A stretch of DNA of 36,063 nt from an uncultured Mycobacteriaceae bacterium (GTDB lineage: Bacteria > Actinomycetota > Actinomycetes > Mycobacteriales > Mycobacteriaceae), in assembly GCA_903927745.1 (NCBI GenBank), contig CAIYOH010000019.1, positions 1 through 36,063 of the forward strand. The letters are read 5' to 3'. The notes below the pieces were generated by a model. That model saw only the letters and a program-made list of their open reading frames with translations. It ran no database searches and had not been told where the DNA came from. Positions 20,714-33,787 of the stretch are shown piece by piece. The translations under genes and the position numbers were made by a program. Within the stretch, counting starts at the first letter, position 1, and every line of letters starts with the position of its first letter.

Positions 20714-21787
20714 ATGACGCAGCCGGTGCAGGCAATCGACGTGCTGCTTGCCGAACACGCCGATCTCGAGCGTGCCCTGGCGGACCCCGGCCTGCACAGT
20801 AACCCCGACGAGGCACGCAAGGTCGGCCGCCGGTTCGCGCGGCTGGGGCCGATCGTCGCCGTCTACCGCAAGCTGGTGTCGGCCCGGGGCGATCTGGAGG
20901 CGGCGCGCGAGCTGGCCACCGATGACGCGTCGTTCGCCGACGAGGTGGTGCAGCTGGAATCGCAAGTGGCCCATCTTGACACCCAGCTGACCGACATGCT
21001 CGCGCCGCGCGACCCGCACGACTCCGACGACATCGTCCTCGAGGTGAAATCGGGCGAGGGCGGCGAGGAGTCGGCGTTGTTCGCGGCCGACCTGGCCAGA
21101 ATGTACATCCGCTACGCCGAACGGCATGGCTGGACGGTGACGGTCCTGGACGAGACGACGTCGGATCTCGGCGGCTACAAGGACGCGACGCTGAGCATTG
21201 CGAGCAAGGGTGACACGACCCACGGGGTGTGGTCGCGAATGAAGTTCGAGGGCGGGGTGCACCGCGTGCAGCGGGTCCCCGTCACGGAATCCCAGGGTCG
21301 CGTTCATACCTCGGCGGCAGGCGTGTTGGTGTACCCGGAGCCTGAGGAAGTCGCCGAGGTGCAGATCGACGAGTCCGATCTGCGCATCGACGTCTACCGG
21401 TCGTCGGGGAAGGGCGGCCAGGGTGTCAACACCACCGACTCGGCCGTTCGGATCACGCACCTGCCCACCGGCATCGTCGTCACCTGTCAGAACGAACGCT
21501 CCCAGCTGCAGAACAAGGCCCGCGCGTTGCAGGTGCTCGCCGCCCGACTGCAGGCGCTGGCCGAGGAACACGCGTCGGCCGATGCGTCGGCCGACCGGGC
21601 CAGCCAGATCCGCACCGTGGACCGCAGCGAGCGGATCCGCACCTACAACTTCCCCGAGAACCGGATCACCGACCACCGGATCGGTTTCAAGGCGCACAAT
21701 CTCGATCAGGTACTCGACGGCGATCTGGACGCGCTCTTCGACGCGTTGGGCGCCGCCGACAAGCAGGCCCGGCTGCAACGCACATGA
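20714..21787 (+). CDS. prfA: Peptide chain release factor 1
   Basis: GGQ motif in [22 protein letters not shown]. Confidence 0.95.
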   Translation: MTQPVQAIDVLLAEHADLERALADPGLHSNPDEARKVGRRFARLGPIVAVYRKLVSARGDLEAARELATDDASFADEVVQLESQVAHLDTQLTDMLAPRDPHDSDDIVLEVKSGEGGEESALFAADLARMYIRYAERHGWTVTVLDETTSDLGGYKDATLSIASKGDTTHGVWSRMKFEGGVHRVQRVPVTESQGRVHTSAAGVLVYPEPEEVAEVQIDESDLRIDVYRSSGKGGQGVNTTDSAVRITHLPTGIVVTCQNERSQLQNKARALQVLAARLQALAEEHASADASADRASQIRTVDRSERIRTYNFPENRITDHRIGFKAHNLDQVLDGDLDALFDALGAADKQARLQRT

Positions 21788-22659
21788 CTGCGCTGCGCCA
21801 TGAGATCGACCGGGCGGCGGCGCGACTCGCCGCGGCCGGAATCGACTCCGCGCGTTCCGACGCCGAGCAACTCGCCGCTCACCTCACGGGGACCGAGCGC
21901 GGTCGGCTCGCCCTGTTCGACTCACCCGACGGCGAGTTCTTCGGCCGTTACCGCGCGGCGGTGGCCGAGAGGTCGCGGCGAGTGCCGCTGCAGCACCTCA
22001 CCGGGACCGCGGCGTTCGGGCCGCTGACGCTGGAAGTCGGTCCCGGCGTGTTCATTCCGCGGCCGGAGACCGAGGCCATGCTGGCCTGGGCGACCCAGCA
22101 GCAGCTCCCGGCGCGGCCCCTGATCATCGACCTGTGCACCGGCAGCGGCGCGTTGGCGCTCGCGTTGGCCCGCCACGCGGCCGAGATTGGGTTGCAGGCG
22201 CGGGTCATCGGCGTCGATAACTCGGAGGCAGCCCTGGAATACGCCCGCCGCAACGCCGCTGGAACATCCGTGGAATTCCTGTGCGCCGATGTCCGCGAGC
22301 CGGACCTGCTGCCCGAGCTGCAGGGACTGGTGGATCTGCTCGTGGCTAACCCGCCATACGTTCCCGACGACACGGTCGTCGAACCCGAAGTGGCCGAACA
22401 TGATCCGCACCACGCGGTGTTCGGGGGCCCGGATGGTATGGCGGTGATCGAACCCGCCGTCCGCCTCGCTCAGCGGTGGCTGCGTCCTGACGGTCTGTTC
22501 GCCGTTGAACACGACGACACGACGTCGACGCGCACAGCCCAGATGATCTATCGCACAGGGAGTTTTGTTGATATCGAGGCTCGGCTGGATCTGACCGGTC
22601 GGCTGCGTTTTGTGACGGCCCGCCGGTGCGCAGCTCCGTCGGAGCTGCGACATGACTGA
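21784..22659 (+). CDS. prmC: Release factor glutamine methyltransferase
   Basis: [14 protein letters not shown] and VANPPYVP motifs; overlaps prfA stop. Confidence 0.95.
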   Translation: MTALRHEIDRAAARLAAAGIDSARSDAEQLAAHLTGTERGRLALFDSPDGEFFGRYRAAVAERSRRVPLQHLTGTAAFGPLTLEVGPGVFIPRPETEAMLAWATQQQLPARPLIIDLCTGSGALALALARHAAEIGLQARVIGVDNSEAALEYARRNAAGTSVEFLCADVREPDLLPELQGLVDLLVANPPYVPDDTVVEPEVAEHDPHHAVFGGPDGMAVIEPAVRLAQRWLRPDGLFAVEHDDTTSTRTAQMIYRTGSFVDIEARLDLTGRLRFVTARRCAAPSELRHD

Positions 22660-23302
22660 GGTGTTCGACTGCACCGACCCGCAGCGGCGCTCCCGCGGAA
22701 TCGCCTCGGCGGTGACGGCGCTCAAGGACGGTCGGCTCGTCGTACTGCCCACCGACACCGTCTACGGCATCGGTGCCGACGCCTTCAATAGCGCTGCGGT
22801 GTCCGCCCTGCTGTCGGCGAAGGGCCGGGGCCGGGATATGCCGGTGGGCGTGTTGGTCGGCTCATGGCACACCATCGAGGGGCTTGTCTACACCATGCCC
22901 GACGGGGCCCGCGACCTGATCCGAGCCTTTTGGCCCGGCGCGCTGAGCCTGGTGGTGCCGCAGGCGCCGTCCCTTCAGTGGGATCTGGGCGACGCGCACG
23001 GCACGGTGATGCTGCGCATGCCGCTGCACCCGGTGGCCATTGAACTGCTGCGTGAGACGGGGCCGATGGCGGTGTCCAGCGCCAACGTGTCCGGCCGACC
23101 ACCGGCGGTGAACGCCACCGAGGCGCGCGACCAACTCGGCGATCTCGTGGACGTCTATCTCGACGCGGGTGTGGCCCCGCAGCAGGCCGCGTCAACGATT
23201 GTCGACCTGACGGGAACCGGTCCGCGCATCCTGCGGGAGGGCCCGGTCAGGGCCGATCGGATCGCGGACGTGCTGGGCGTCGACCCGGCGCAGTTGCAGT
23301 AG
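22652..23302 (+). CDS. L-threonylcarbamoyladenylate synthase (Sua5/YciO/YrdC family)
   Basis: LVVLPTDTVYGIGADAFN, VSSANVSGRPPAVNATEARDQLG. Confidence 0.92.
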   Translation: MTEVFDCTDPQRRSRGIASAVTALKDGRLVVLPTDTVYGIGADAFNSAAVSALLSAKGRGRDMPVGVLVGSWHTIEGLVYTMPDGARDLIRAFWPGALSLVVPQAPSLQWDLGDAHGTVMLRMPLHPVAIELLRETGPMAVSSANVSGRPPAVNATEARDQLGDLVDVYLDAGVAPQQAASTIVDLTGTGPRILREGPVRADRIADVLGVDPAQLQ

Positions 23303-23313
23303 GGTCTGTCGAG

Positions 23314-24579
23314 ATGCATAGCGATCTGGTCGGCCTTGCCGGTGGGTTGCTCGCCTTCTCTGATCGCGGCACCGGGGTCCCGCTGCGCGAGCTGGCGCTC
23401 GTGGGGCTGACCGCGGCGATCGTCACCTACTTCGCAACCGGGCCGGTGCGGCTGCTCGCCACCCGTGTTGGGGCGGTCGCCTATCCGCGGGAACGCGATG
23501 TACACGTGAACCCCACCCCGCGAATGGGCGGGCTCGCGATGTTCCTCGGTGTGGTGTCGGCCGTGTTCCTGGCGGCTCAACTGCCCGCGCTCACCCGCGG
23601 CTTCGTCTACTCCACCGGCATGCCTGCGGTGCTGGTGGCCGGCACGGTGATCTTGGGTATCGGCCTGCTCGACGACCGCTGGGGTCTCGATGCGCTGACG
23701 AAGTTCGCTGGTCAGATCACCGCGGCCAGCGTGCTGGTCACCATGGGTGTCGCCTGGAGCGTGCTCTACGTCCCGTTCGGAGGCGTCGGCACGATCGTGC
23801 TCGACCAGGCCTCGTCGATCCTGCTCACCCTGGCGCTGACGGTGGCGGTGGTCAACGCGATGAACTTCGTCGACGGTCTCGACGGGCTGGCCGCCGGTCT
23901 TGGCCTCATCACTGCTCTGGCGATCTGCATGTTCTCGGTCGGCCTGCTTCGCGATCATGGCGGCGACGTCCTGTTCTATCCGCCCGCCGTGATTTCGGTG
24001 GTTCTGGCGGGAGCCTGCCTGGGCTTTTTGCCGCACAACTTTCACCCGGCCAAGATCTTCATGGGCGATTCCGGCTCCATGCTGATCGGTTTGATGCTCG
24101 CCACGGCTGCGACCACGGCGGCGGGTCCGGTCTCGCAGACCGCGTACGGCACGCGGGACGTGTTCGCCCTGCTGTCGCCGTTCCTGCTGGTGCTCGCCGT
24201 CATCTTCGTGCCGATGCTCGACCTGCTGCTGGCGATCGTCCGCCGCACCAGGGCCGGGCGCAGCGCCTTCAGCCCCGACAAGATGCACCTGCACCACCGC
24301 TTGCTGCAGATCGGCCATTCGCACCGCCGGGTGGTGCTGCTGATCTATGTCTGGGTCGGCATCGTCGCGTTCGGCGCCGCCGGCACCATCTTTTTCAGCC
24401 CCCGCGCCACGGCAATGGTGATGCTGGCCGCGATGGTGGTAGCCGGAGTTGCGACGGTGATCCCGCTGTTGCGCCGTGATGAAGCCGCCCACGAAGCCGC
24501 CCACGAAGCCGCCCGCGACGACAACCACAGCGACGACCATCACGGCGCCCGCGGCGGTGAACCGGACGACCGCCTGTAG
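23314..24579 (+). CDS. wecA: Undecaprenyl-phosphate GlcNAc-1-phosphate transferase (decaprenyl-phosphate in mycobacteria)
   Basis: 421 aa; NAMNFVDGLDGLAAGLG, HPAKIFMGDSGSMLIGLML, KMHLHHRLL. Confidence 0.93.
   Translation: MHSDLVGLAGGLLAFSDRGTGVPLRELALVGLTAAIVTYFATGPVRLLATRVGAVAYPRERDVHVNPTPRMGGLAMFLGVVSAVFLAAQLPALTRGFVYSTGMPAVLVAGTVILGIGLLDDRWGLDALTKFAGQITAASVLVTMGVAWSVLYVPFGGVGTIVLDQASSILLTLALTVAVVNAMNFVDGLDGLAAGLGLITALAICMFSVGLLRDHGGDVLFYPPAVISVVLAGACLGFLPHNFHPAKIFMGDSGSMLIGLMLATAATTAAGPVSQTAYGTRDVFALLSPFLLVLAVIFVPMLDLLLAIVRRTRAGRSAFSPDKMHLHHRLLQIGHSHRRVVLLIYVWVGIVAFGAAGTIFFSPRATAMVMLAAMVVAGVATVIPLLRRDEAAHEAAHEAARDDNHSDDHHGARGGEPDDRL
24481..24516 (+). repeat. 12-bp in-frame tandem repeat (GAAGCCGCCCAC, 3 copies) in wecA 3' end
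   Basis: Encodes EAAH-EAAH-EAAR followed by a DDNHSDDHHGARGGEPDD tail. Confidence 0.9.
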
Positions 24580-24684
24580 CCCGGAGACCTCCCAGGGCAT
24601 GGCACTTTGATGTGCGATACGCTCCCCCTGCCACCGATCGTTTGGCAGCGGTGTTCCGGGTCCACCAGGGATTGAGGTGCTGCA

Positions 24685-25173
24685 GTGACGACACCAGCGC
24701 ACGATGCGCCGTTGGTGTTCCCCTCCGTTGCTTTCCGACCCGTTCGGCTTCTGGTGATCAGCGTCGTCATCACAGCGCTGGCCATGCTGGCCGGCGGTTT
24801 TTCCGGTCGACTCCAGCTCGGGATGTTCTTCGGTGTCGGGTTGCTCCTAGGCCTGCTCAACGCGCTCCTGGTGCGCCGATCCGTCGAGTCGATCACCGCC
24901 GGGGATCACCCGCTGAAACGAAACATGGCGGTCAACTCGGCGTCCCGCCTGGCGATCATCACCATCCTCGCGCTGATCCTCGCGTTCGTCTTCCGGCCCG
25001 ACGGCCTGGGCGTCGTCTTTGGGTTGGCGCTGTTCCAAGTGCTGCTGGTGGTAACAACCACGCTGCCGATCCTGCAGAAGATCCGCTCTTCGGAGGCGCC
25101 CGTGTCGGTGCTGCCCTCCTCCGCGGAACAGCCGCTTGACTCGCACGGCGAAAGGAGCCCGGGGGATGCCTGA
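24685..25173 (+). CDS. ATP synthase subunit I-like membrane protein
   Basis: 162 aa, four predicted TM segments, immediately upstream of atpB. Confidence 0.8.
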   Translation: MTTPAHDAPLVFPSVAFRPVRLLVISVVITALAMLAGGFSGRLQLGMFFGVGLLLGLLNALLVRRSVESITAGDHPLKRNMAVNSASRLAIITILALILAFVFRPDGLGVVFGLALFQVLLVVTTTLPILQKIRSSEAPVSVLPSSAEQPLDSHGERSPGDA

Positions 25174-25921
25174 CATGGTTCTGGCCGACGCAAAAATCGA
25201 AGTTGGCGAGCACACCACGGCCACCTGGCTCGGCATGACCGTCAACACCGACACGATCCTGTCGACCGCGATCGCCGCGGTGATCGTGATCGGGCTGGCC
25301 TTCTTCCTGAGGGCGAAGATCACCTCGACCGGCGTGCCCAGCGGGGTCCAGTTGTTCTGGGAGGCGATCACCGTTCAGATGCGCGACCAGATCGAGAGCG
25401 CGATCGGCATGCGGATCGCCCCCTTCGTGCTGCCGCTCGCGGTCACCATCTTCGTGTTCATCCTGATCTCCAACTGGCTGTCGGTGCTACCGCTGCAATA
25501 CACCGATGCGTCCGGGCACACCACCGAGGTCCTCAAGTCCGCGGCCGGGGACATCAATTACGTGCTGGCGCTGGCCCTGTTCGTCTTTGTCTGCTACCAC
25601 GTGGCGGGCGTCTGGCGCCGCGGCATCGTCGGGCACCCGATCGCCGTATTGAAGGGGCACGTGGCGTTCCTGGCGCCGATCAACCTCGTTGAGGAGCTCG
25701 CCAAGCCGATCTCGTTGTCGCTCCGGCTTTTCGGCAACATCTTTGCCGGCGGCATCCTGGTCTCCCTGATCGCTCTCTTCCCGCCCTACGTGATGTGGTT
25801 GCCGAACGCGATCTGGAAGTCCTTCGACATGTTCGTCGGCGCGATCCAGGCGTTCATTTTCTCGATTCTGACGATCCTGTACTTCAGCCAGGCCATGGAG
25901 ATCGAGGATCACCATGACTGA
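25166..25921 (+). CDS. atpB: F0F1 ATP synthase subunit a
   Basis: [23 protein letters not shown]..., conserved [21 protein letters not shown]; start ATG 25166 (25175 possible). Confidence 0.95.
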   Translation: MPDMVLADAKIEVGEHTTATWLGMTVNTDTILSTAIAAVIVIGLAFFLRAKITSTGVPSGVQLFWEAITVQMRDQIESAIGMRIAPFVLPLAVTIFVFILISNWLSVLPLQYTDASGHTTEVLKSAAGDINYVLALALFVFVCYHVAGVWRRGIVGHPIAVLKGHVAFLAPINLVEELAKPISLSLRLFGNIFAGGILVSLIALFPPYVMWLPNAIWKSFDMFVGAIQAFIFSILTILYFSQAMEIEDHHD

Positions 25922-25971
25922 CGGCATCATCCACGTGGTCTGATCCCCAGACCATTGCAGAAGCCTGGTAG

Positions 25972-26250
<279 letters not shown>

Positions 26251-26253
26251 CTC

Positions 26254-26787
26254 GTGGTGATGGGCGACGCAAGCGTCATGGTCCTAGCCGCCGGCCAAGG
26301 CGGCGAAGGAGGAAAAGGCACCAGCAACTTCCTCGTGCCCAACGGCACGTTCTTTTTCGTGCTGGCCATCTTCCTGATCGTGCTTGCGATCATCGGCACG
26401 TTCGTCGTCCCGCCGGTGCTGAAGGTGATGCGCGAACGGGATGCCATGGTCGCCAAGACCGCCGCCGACAGCAAGAAAGCGGCCGAGCAGTTTGCGGCCG
26501 CCCAAGCCGACTACGACGAGGCCCTCAAAGAGGCCCGCGGGCGCGCGTCGGCACTTCGTGACGACGCCCGTGCAGAGGGACGCAAGGTGGTCGACGATGC
26601 ACGCGCCCAGGCCGAGCAGGACGTGGATGTTGTCCTGCAAGCCGCCGCCGAGCGATTGAAGCTGGAGAGGGATGCCGTGGAATTGGATTTGCGCGGCAAC
26701 GTGCCCGCCATGGCGGCGACCCTGGCCAGTCGAATCCTCGGCGTCGAGGTCGCCCCCGCCGCGGCAACCGGAACGGCGGGACGGTAA
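26254..26787 (+). CDS. atpF: F0F1 ATP synthase subunit b
   Basis: N-terminal TM then charged coiled coil; position. Confidence 0.93.
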   Translation: MVMGDASVMVLAAGQGGEGGKGTSNFLVPNGTFFFVLAIFLIVLAIIGTFVVPPVLKVMRERDAMVAKTAADSKKAAEQFAAAQADYDEALKEARGRASALRDDARAEGRKVVDDARAQAEQDVDVVLQAAAERLKLERDAVELDLRGNVPAMAATLASRILGVEVAPAAATGTAGR

Positions 26788-26793
26788 CCGCGC

Positions 26794-28134
26794 ATGTCGA
26801 CTTTCCTAGGACAGCTGGTGGGTTTCGCGCTCATCGTGTACCTGGTGGCGCGTTACGCCGCGCCGCCGGTGCGTCGGCTCATGGTTGCCCGGCAGGACAC
26901 GGTCCGCCACCAGTTGGACGACTCGGTTGCGGCGGCCGGCCGGTTGACCGAGTCCACCACCGCCCACACCAAGGCCGTCGGGGACGCCGCGTCGGAGGCC
27001 GAGAGACTGGTCGACGAGGCACGGATCGACGCGAGCCGCATCACCGAGCAACTCCAGGCCCAGGCCGGGGTCGAAGCGCAACGCATCAAGGCGCAGGCCG
27101 ACCGCCAGGTGGAGCTGCTGCGCAGCCAGCTGACGCGCCAGCTCCGCCTGGAGCTGGGCCACGAATCCGTGGGCCAGGCCAGGGAACTGGTGCGCGACCA
27201 CGTGTCCGATGCGGCCCAGCGCGCCGCCACCGTCGACCGATTCCTGGGTGAGCTCGACGCCATGGCGCCGGGCTCCGCCGACGTCCAGAACCCCCTGGCG
27301 GCATCACTGCACTCGGCCAGTCGGCAGGCCCTGCGCACTGTGTCGGACCGCTTCGACGCCCTCGCGGCGAACCTGGACAGCGCTGGGCTTTCCACGCTGT
27401 CCGCCGAGTTGGCGTCGGTGGCCAAGATCCTTGTCTCCGAACCCGTCCTAGCCCGGCACCTCACCGCGCCCTCCGAGGATGCGGGCCCCCGGGTCCGGCT
27501 GGTCGAGAGCTTGCTGACCGGCAAGGTCGGCGACGCGACGCTGGACGTCCTGCGATCGGCCGTCTCGCAGCGGTGGTCGGCCCACTCCGACGTGATCGAC
27601 GCCGTTGAGTACGTCTCGCAGCAAGCCCTCCTCGAGGTCGCCGAACGGGAGAACACCGTCGACGAGGTCGAAGACCAATTGTTCCGATTTTCCCGCCTCC
27701 TGGATGCGCAGCCGCGGCTCGCCAGCCTGCTGGGTGACGAGTCCACCGGTGCCGAACGGCGGGTGGGGTTGCTGCGCGCCGTGCTGAAGAACGCCGGCGG
27801 GCAGGTCAACCCGATCGCGGCCACACTGCTGTCCCAGACAGTGGAGCTACTCCGGGGTGCGCCCGCCGAGACGTCGATGAAGAACCTGGCCGAAGCCGCT
27901 GTGGCGCGGCGCGGCGAAATCGTCGCGCAGGTCAGCGCCGCGGCCGACCTCACCGATGCCCAGCGCGCCCGGCTCGTCGGGGTGCTTGGCCGCATCTACG
28001 GTCATCCCGTGTCGCTGCAGCAACAGGTCGATCCCGATGTGCTGGGCGGGCTGCTGATCTCCGTCGGCGACGAAGTCATCGACGGGACGCTCTCGTCGCG
28101 TCTGGCCGCGGCTGAGGCGCAGTTGCCGGACTGA
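26794..28134 (+). CDS. atpH: F0F1 ATP synthase fused b'-delta subunit
   Basis: 446 aa; N-terminal b-like TM and helix, C-terminal delta domain ([43 protein letters not shown]). Confidence 0.95.
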   Translation: MSTFLGQLVGFALIVYLVARYAAPPVRRLMVARQDTVRHQLDDSVAAAGRLTESTTAHTKAVGDAASEAERLVDEARIDASRITEQLQAQAGVEAQRIKAQADRQVELLRSQLTRQLRLELGHESVGQARELVRDHVSDAAQRAATVDRFLGELDAMAPGSADVQNPLAASLHSASRQALRTVSDRFDALAANLDSAGLSTLSAELASVAKILVSEPVLARHLTAPSEDAGPRVRLVESLLTGKVGDATLDVLRSAVSQRWSAHSDVIDAVEYVSQQALLEVAERENTVDEVEDQLFRFSRLLDAQPRLASLLGDESTGAERRVGLLRAVLKNAGGQVNPIAATLLSQTVELLRGAPAETSMKNLAEAAVARRGEIVAQVSAAADLTDAQRARLVGVLGRIYGHPVSLQQQVDPDVLGGLLISVGDEVIDGTLSSRLAAAEAQLPD

Positions 28135-28192
28135 CCACCAACCTTTCACCGAAAACCCGATGCGACAAGATCGAAGAGGAAGACGATAAGCC

Positions 28193-29842
28193 ATGGCCGA
28201 GTTGACAATCTCCGCTGACGCCATTCAGGGCGCCATCGAGGAGTACGTGGGGTCCTTCACCTCCGACACCTCTCGCGAGGAGGTCGGCACCGTCGTCGAC
28301 GCCGGCGACGGCATCGCGCATGTCGAAGGCCTGCCGTCCGTGATGACCCAGGAGCTGCTTGAGTTTCCCGGCGGAGTGCTCGGCGTCGCGCTCAACCTCG
28401 ACGAGCACAATGTGGGCACGGTGATCCTGGGCGACTTCGAGCACATTCAAGAGGGCCAGCAGGTCAAGCGCACCGGTGAAGTGCTGTCGGTGCCCGTCGG
28501 CGACGCGTTCCTGGGCAGGGTGGTCAACCCTCTGGGCGTGCCGATCGACGGCCAAGGGGACATCGTGCCCGACGGCCGGCGCGCATTGGAGATCCAGGCG
28601 CCTTCCGTTGTGCAGCGCCAGGGCGTGAGAGAGCCTCTGCAGACCGGGATCAAGGCGATCGACGCGATGACCCCGATCGGCCGTGGGCAGCGCCAGTTGA
28701 TCATCGGCGACCGCAAGACCGGCAAGACCGCCGTGTGCGTGGACACGATCCTCAATCAGCGGCAGAACTGGGAGAGCGGCGACCCGAGCAAGCAGGTGCG
28801 CTGCGTGTACGTGGCCATCGGGCAGAAGGGCACGACCGTGGCCTCCGTCCGGCGCGTGCTCGAGGAGGGAGGCGCGATGGCCTACACATCCATTGTCGCG
28901 TCCCCCGCCTCGGACTCCGCGGGCTTCAAATGGCTAGCCCCGTACACCGGTTCGGCGATTGCGCAGCACTGGATGTACGACGGCAAGCATGTCCTGATCG
29001 TGTTCGACGACCTGAGCAAGCAGGCTGAGGCCTACCGTGCGATCTCGCTGTTGCTGCGCCGCCCGCCCGGCCGCGAGGCTTACCCGGGTGATGTGTTCTA
29101 CCTGCACTCGCGGCTGTTGGAGCGGTGCGGCAAGCTCTCCGACGAGCTCGGCGCCGGCTCGCTGACGGGCCTGCCGATCATCGAGACCAAAGCCAATGAC
29201 ATCTCGGCCTACATCCCGACCAACGTCATCTCGATCACCGATGGGCAGTGCTTCCTGGAAGCCGACTTGTTCAACCAGGGCGTCCGGCCGGCGATCAACG
29301 TCGGCGTCTCGGTCTCCCGCGTCGGTGGGGCCGCGCAGACCAAGGCGATGAAGGAAGTGGCCGGCTCGTTGCGTCTGGACCTGTCGCAGTACCGCGAGCT
29401 GGAAGCCTTCGCCGCGTTCGCCTCCGACCTGGACGCGACATCCAAGGCGCAACTGGCGCGCGGTGCGCGGCTGGTCGAACTGCTCAAACAGCCTCAGTAC
29501 CAGCCTATGCCGGTCGAGGAGCAAGTGGTCTCGATCTTCCTGGGTACCGCCGGGCACTTGGACTCGGTGCCGGTCGAAGACGTCCGACGTTTCGAGACCG
29601 AGCTGCTGGACCACCTCCGCGGCTCCGGTGCAACGATCCTGGCGACCATCCGGGACAGCCAGAAGCTCACCGACGAAACCGCCGATGCGCTCACCGAGGT
29701 GATCAACAACTTCAAGAGGGGCTTCGCCGCAACAGGTGGCGTCTCGGTGGTACCCGACGAGCACGTCGGGGCTCTCGACGAGGAGAAGCTGGGCAAGGAA
29801 TCAGTGGAAGTCCACCGGCCAGCGCCGCCGAAGAAGAAGTAG
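28193..29842 (+). CDS. atpA: F0F1 ATP synthase subunit alpha
   Basis: 549 aa; [18 protein letters not shown] Walker A. Confidence 0.98.
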   Translation: MAELTISADAIQGAIEEYVGSFTSDTSREEVGTVVDAGDGIAHVEGLPSVMTQELLEFPGGVLGVALNLDEHNVGTVILGDFEHIQEGQQVKRTGEVLSVPVGDAFLGRVVNPLGVPIDGQGDIVPDGRRALEIQAPSVVQRQGVREPLQTGIKAIDAMTPIGRGQRQLIIGDRKTGKTAVCVDTILNQRQNWESGDPSKQVRCVYVAIGQKGTTVASVRRVLEEGGAMAYTSIVASPASDSAGFKWLAPYTGSAIAQHWMYDGKHVLIVFDDLSKQAEAYRAISLLLRRPPGREAYPGDVFYLHSRLLERCGKLSDELGAGSLTGLPIIETKANDISAYIPTNVISITDGQCFLEADLFNQGVRPAINVGVSVSRVGGAAQTKAMKEVAGSLRLDLSQYRELEAFAAFASDLDATSKAQLARGARLVELLKQPQYQPMPVEEQVVSIFLGTAGHLDSVPVEDVRRFETELLDHLRGSGATILATIRDSQKLTDETADALTEVINNFKRGFAATGGVSVVPDEHVGALDEEKLGKESVEVHRPAPPKKK

Positions 29843-29848
29843 GACAGC

Positions 29849-30763
29849 ATGGCTGCCACACTTCGCGAATTACGCGGCCGGATCCGCTCCGCCGGCTCGA
29901 TCAAGAAGATCACCAAGGCCCAGGAGCTGATCGCGACGTCCCGTATCGGCCGGGCCCAGGTGCGGCTCCATGCCGCGCGACCGTACGCGAGCCAGATCAC
30001 CCGGATGCTCACCACTTTGGCCGATGAGGCGGCGTTGGATCATCCCCTGCTGGTGGAGCGTCCGCAGCCGAAGCGGGCCGGCGTCTTGGTGGTGTCCTCC
30101 GACCGCGGTCTATGCGGCGCCTACAACGCCAATGTCTTCCGGCGTTCCGAGGAGCTGTTCTCCCTGCTGCGCGCGGATGGGAAGGCTCCGGTCCTCTACG
30201 TCGTGGGCCGTAAAGCCCTGAAGTACTACACCTTCCGCAACTGGAACGTCGCCGGGTCCTGGGGCGGGTTCTCCGAACAGCCCACCTACGACAGCGCGGC
30301 CGAGATCGCCTCGACGCTGGTCGACGCGTTCCTGCTCGGCAGTGACGGCGAGGCCGACGGCGGGCAGGGCCAGGGCGTCGACGAACTGCATATCGTCTAC
30401 ACCGAGTTCAGGTCCATGCTGTCGCAGTCGACGCAGGCACTACGGATGGCCCCGATGGTCGTCGAGTACGTCGGGGAGGAAACCACGGTGCGCACCCTGT
30501 ACTCCTTCGAACCGGATGCGACGACGTTGTTCGAGTCGCTGCTGCCGCGTTACCTGACCACCCGCGTGTACGCGGCCATGCTCGAGTCCGCAGCATCGGA
30601 ACTGGCGTCGCGCCAGCGGGCGATGAAGTCGGCCACCGACAACGCCGACGACCTCATCAAGGCCCTGACGCTTGAGGCCAACCGCGAGCGCCAGGCCCAG
30701 ATCACCCAGGAAATCAGCGAAATCGTCGGGGGCGCGAACGCCCTCGCCGGCGCCGCTAAGTAG
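29849..30763 (+). CDS. atpG: F0F1 ATP synthase subunit gamma
   Basis: [33 protein letters not shown]...; [11 protein letters not shown]. Confidence 0.97.
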   Translation: MAATLRELRGRIRSAGSIKKITKAQELIATSRIGRAQVRLHAARPYASQITRMLTTLADEAALDHPLLVERPQPKRAGVLVVSSDRGLCGAYNANVFRRSEELFSLLRADGKAPVLYVVGRKALKYYTFRNWNVAGSWGGFSEQPTYDSAAEIASTLVDAFLLGSDGEADGGQGQGVDELHIVYTEFRSMLSQSTQALRMAPMVVEYVGEETTVRTLYSFEPDATTLFESLLPRYLTTRVYAAMLESAASELASRQRAMKSATDNADDLIKALTLEANRERQAQITQEISEIVGGANALAGAAK

Positions 30764-32239
<1,476 letters not shown>

Positions 32240-32296
32240 GTCGGGGTTGGATGTTCTGGATCGTCGGGATTGGGCGGTGTCGAAAGGTTCTGTGGT

Positions 32297-32662
32297 ATGG
32301 CTGAGTTGAACGTCGAGATCGTTGCCGTCGACCGGAACATCTGGTCGGGTGAGGCGACGTTCCTGTTCACCCGCACCACTGTCGGCGAGATCGGCATCCT
32401 GCCCCGCCACATCCCGCTGGTCGCGCAGTTGGTTGACGACGCCATGGTCCGCGTCGAGCGGGAAGGCCAGGATGACCTGCGGATCGCGGTCGACGGCGGG
32501 TTTTTGTCGGTGACCGAGGATTCGGTCACCATCCTCGCTGAATCGGCCGAACTCGCTTCGGAGATCGACCACGATGCGGCCCGGGAGGATTCGGAGTCCG
32601 ACGACCCCCGGATCGCGGCACGCGGACGCGCACGGTTGCGTGCCGTCGGCGCGATCGACTGA
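32297..32662 (+). CDS. atpC: F0F1 ATP synthase subunit epsilon
   Basis: [45 protein letters not shown]. Confidence 0.95.
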   Translation: MAELNVEIVAVDRNIWSGEATFLFTRTTVGEIGILPRHIPLVAQLVDDAMVRVEREGQDDLRIAVDGGFLSVTEDSVTILAESAELASEIDHDAAREDSESDDPRIAARGRARLRAVGAID

Positions 32663-32680
32663 TCGCCGGTAAGCGCGCCC

Positions 32681-33121
32681 ATGAATGGCATGGTCGTGCT
32701 CGTCGTGCTCACCGTGGCGCTGGGGACGGCCGTCGCCGGACTGAGTTTCCGGTTGTGGAAGCTTCGCCAGGGCGGTACGGCAGGAATCATGCGGGATGTT
32801 CCCGCGGTCGGCGGTCACGGCTGGCGTCACGGTGTGATCCGCTATCACGGCGGCGAGGCCGCCTTCTACCGGCTGTCCAGTGTGCGATTGTGGCCCGACC
32901 GTCGGCTGAGCCGCGGGGGCGTGGAGATCGTGGGCCGGCGCGCCCCACGCGGCGACGAGGTCGACCTCATGACCCACGAGATCGTCGTACTGGAATTGCG
33001 CGACACGAGGCAGGACCGCAGAGCCGGCTACGAGATCGCCCTTGACCGCGGTGCGTTGACGGCGTTCCTGTCCTGGTTCGAGTCGCGTCCGTCTCCGCGC
33101 GCCCGCCGCCGCAGCGTCTAG
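32681..33121 (+). CDS. DUF2550-family protein
   Basis: N-terminal TM followed by conserved domain; position between atpC and the ATR gene as in other mycobacteria. Confidence 0.85.
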   Translation: MNGMVVLVVLTVALGTAVAGLSFRLWKLRQGGTAGIMRDVPAVGGHGWRHGVIRYHGGEAAFYRLSSVRLWPDRRLSRGGVEIVGRRAPRGDEVDLMTHEIVVLELRDTRQDRRAGYEIALDRGALTAFLSWFESRPSPRARRRSV

Positions 33122-33717
33122 GTGGTGGCGCTGGGGCCGCCGCTGCCCTGCGTTCCTCCCGGCTGCCAGAGCACGTCGCCCTCGGGGTTGGCCGTGCGGG
33201 CCAGGATGAACAACAGGTCCGAAAGCCGGTTGAGGTATTTCGCCGGTAGCGAGCCCACCGTGTCGGGCGCGGCCTTGACGGCGGCCCATGCCGAGCGCTC
33301 GGCCCGGCGAACCACGGTGCGCGCGACGTGCAGCAGCGCAGATAGCGGTGAACCACCGGGCAGCACAAAGGAATTGAGTGGCGCCAACGATTCGTTGTAG
33401 AGGTCGCACCAGCGTTCGAGCCGGTCGATGTAGGGCTGGGTGATTCGCAGCGGGGGGCGTTTCGGGTTGTCCACCACCGGAGTGGACAGGTCCGCACCGG
33501 CGTCGAACAGGTCGTTCTGGATCTGGCGCAACACTTCGGCGACGTCCTCGTCGGGCCGGCCCAGGGCGATCGCGACCCCGATCGCGGAGTTGGCCTCGTC
33601 GCAATCGGCGTACGCCACCAGACGGGGGTCGTTCTTGGAGATCTGCGAGAAGTCGCTCAAACTGGTCGTTCCGTCATCGCCGGTGCGCGTGTAGATGCGG
33701 GTCAGGTGTATCGCCAT
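33118..33717 (-). CDS. Cob(I)alamin adenosyltransferase, PduO type
   Basis: MAIHLTRIYTRTGDDGTTSLSDFSQISKNDPRLVAYADCDEANSAIG...YLNRLSDLLFILAR. Confidence 0.92.
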   Translation of the reverse strand: MAIHLTRIYTRTGDDGTTSLSDFSQISKNDPRLVAYADCDEANSAIGVAIALGRPDEDVAEVLRQIQNDLFDAGADLSTPVVDNPKRPPLRITQPYIDRLERWCDLYNESLAPLNSFVLPGGSPLSALLHVARTVVRRAERSAWAAVKAAPDTVGSLPAKYLNRLSDLLFILARTANPEGDVLWQPGGTQGSGGPSATT

Positions 33718-33787
33718 ACGCAGAACCGTACTCGTCTGTCTGCCATGCCCGACTGACAAGCGCCTGCCCGTTCACTAAACTATCGAG

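Noticed and set aside
23155-24702. 515-aa minus-strand ORF opposite sua5/wecA
   Set aside because: Antisense shadow of wecA; low-complexity composition, no recognisable motif
26794-28134. Fused b'-delta ATP synthase gene as a novel fusion
   Set aside because: This fusion is a known standard feature of mycobacterial ATP synthase
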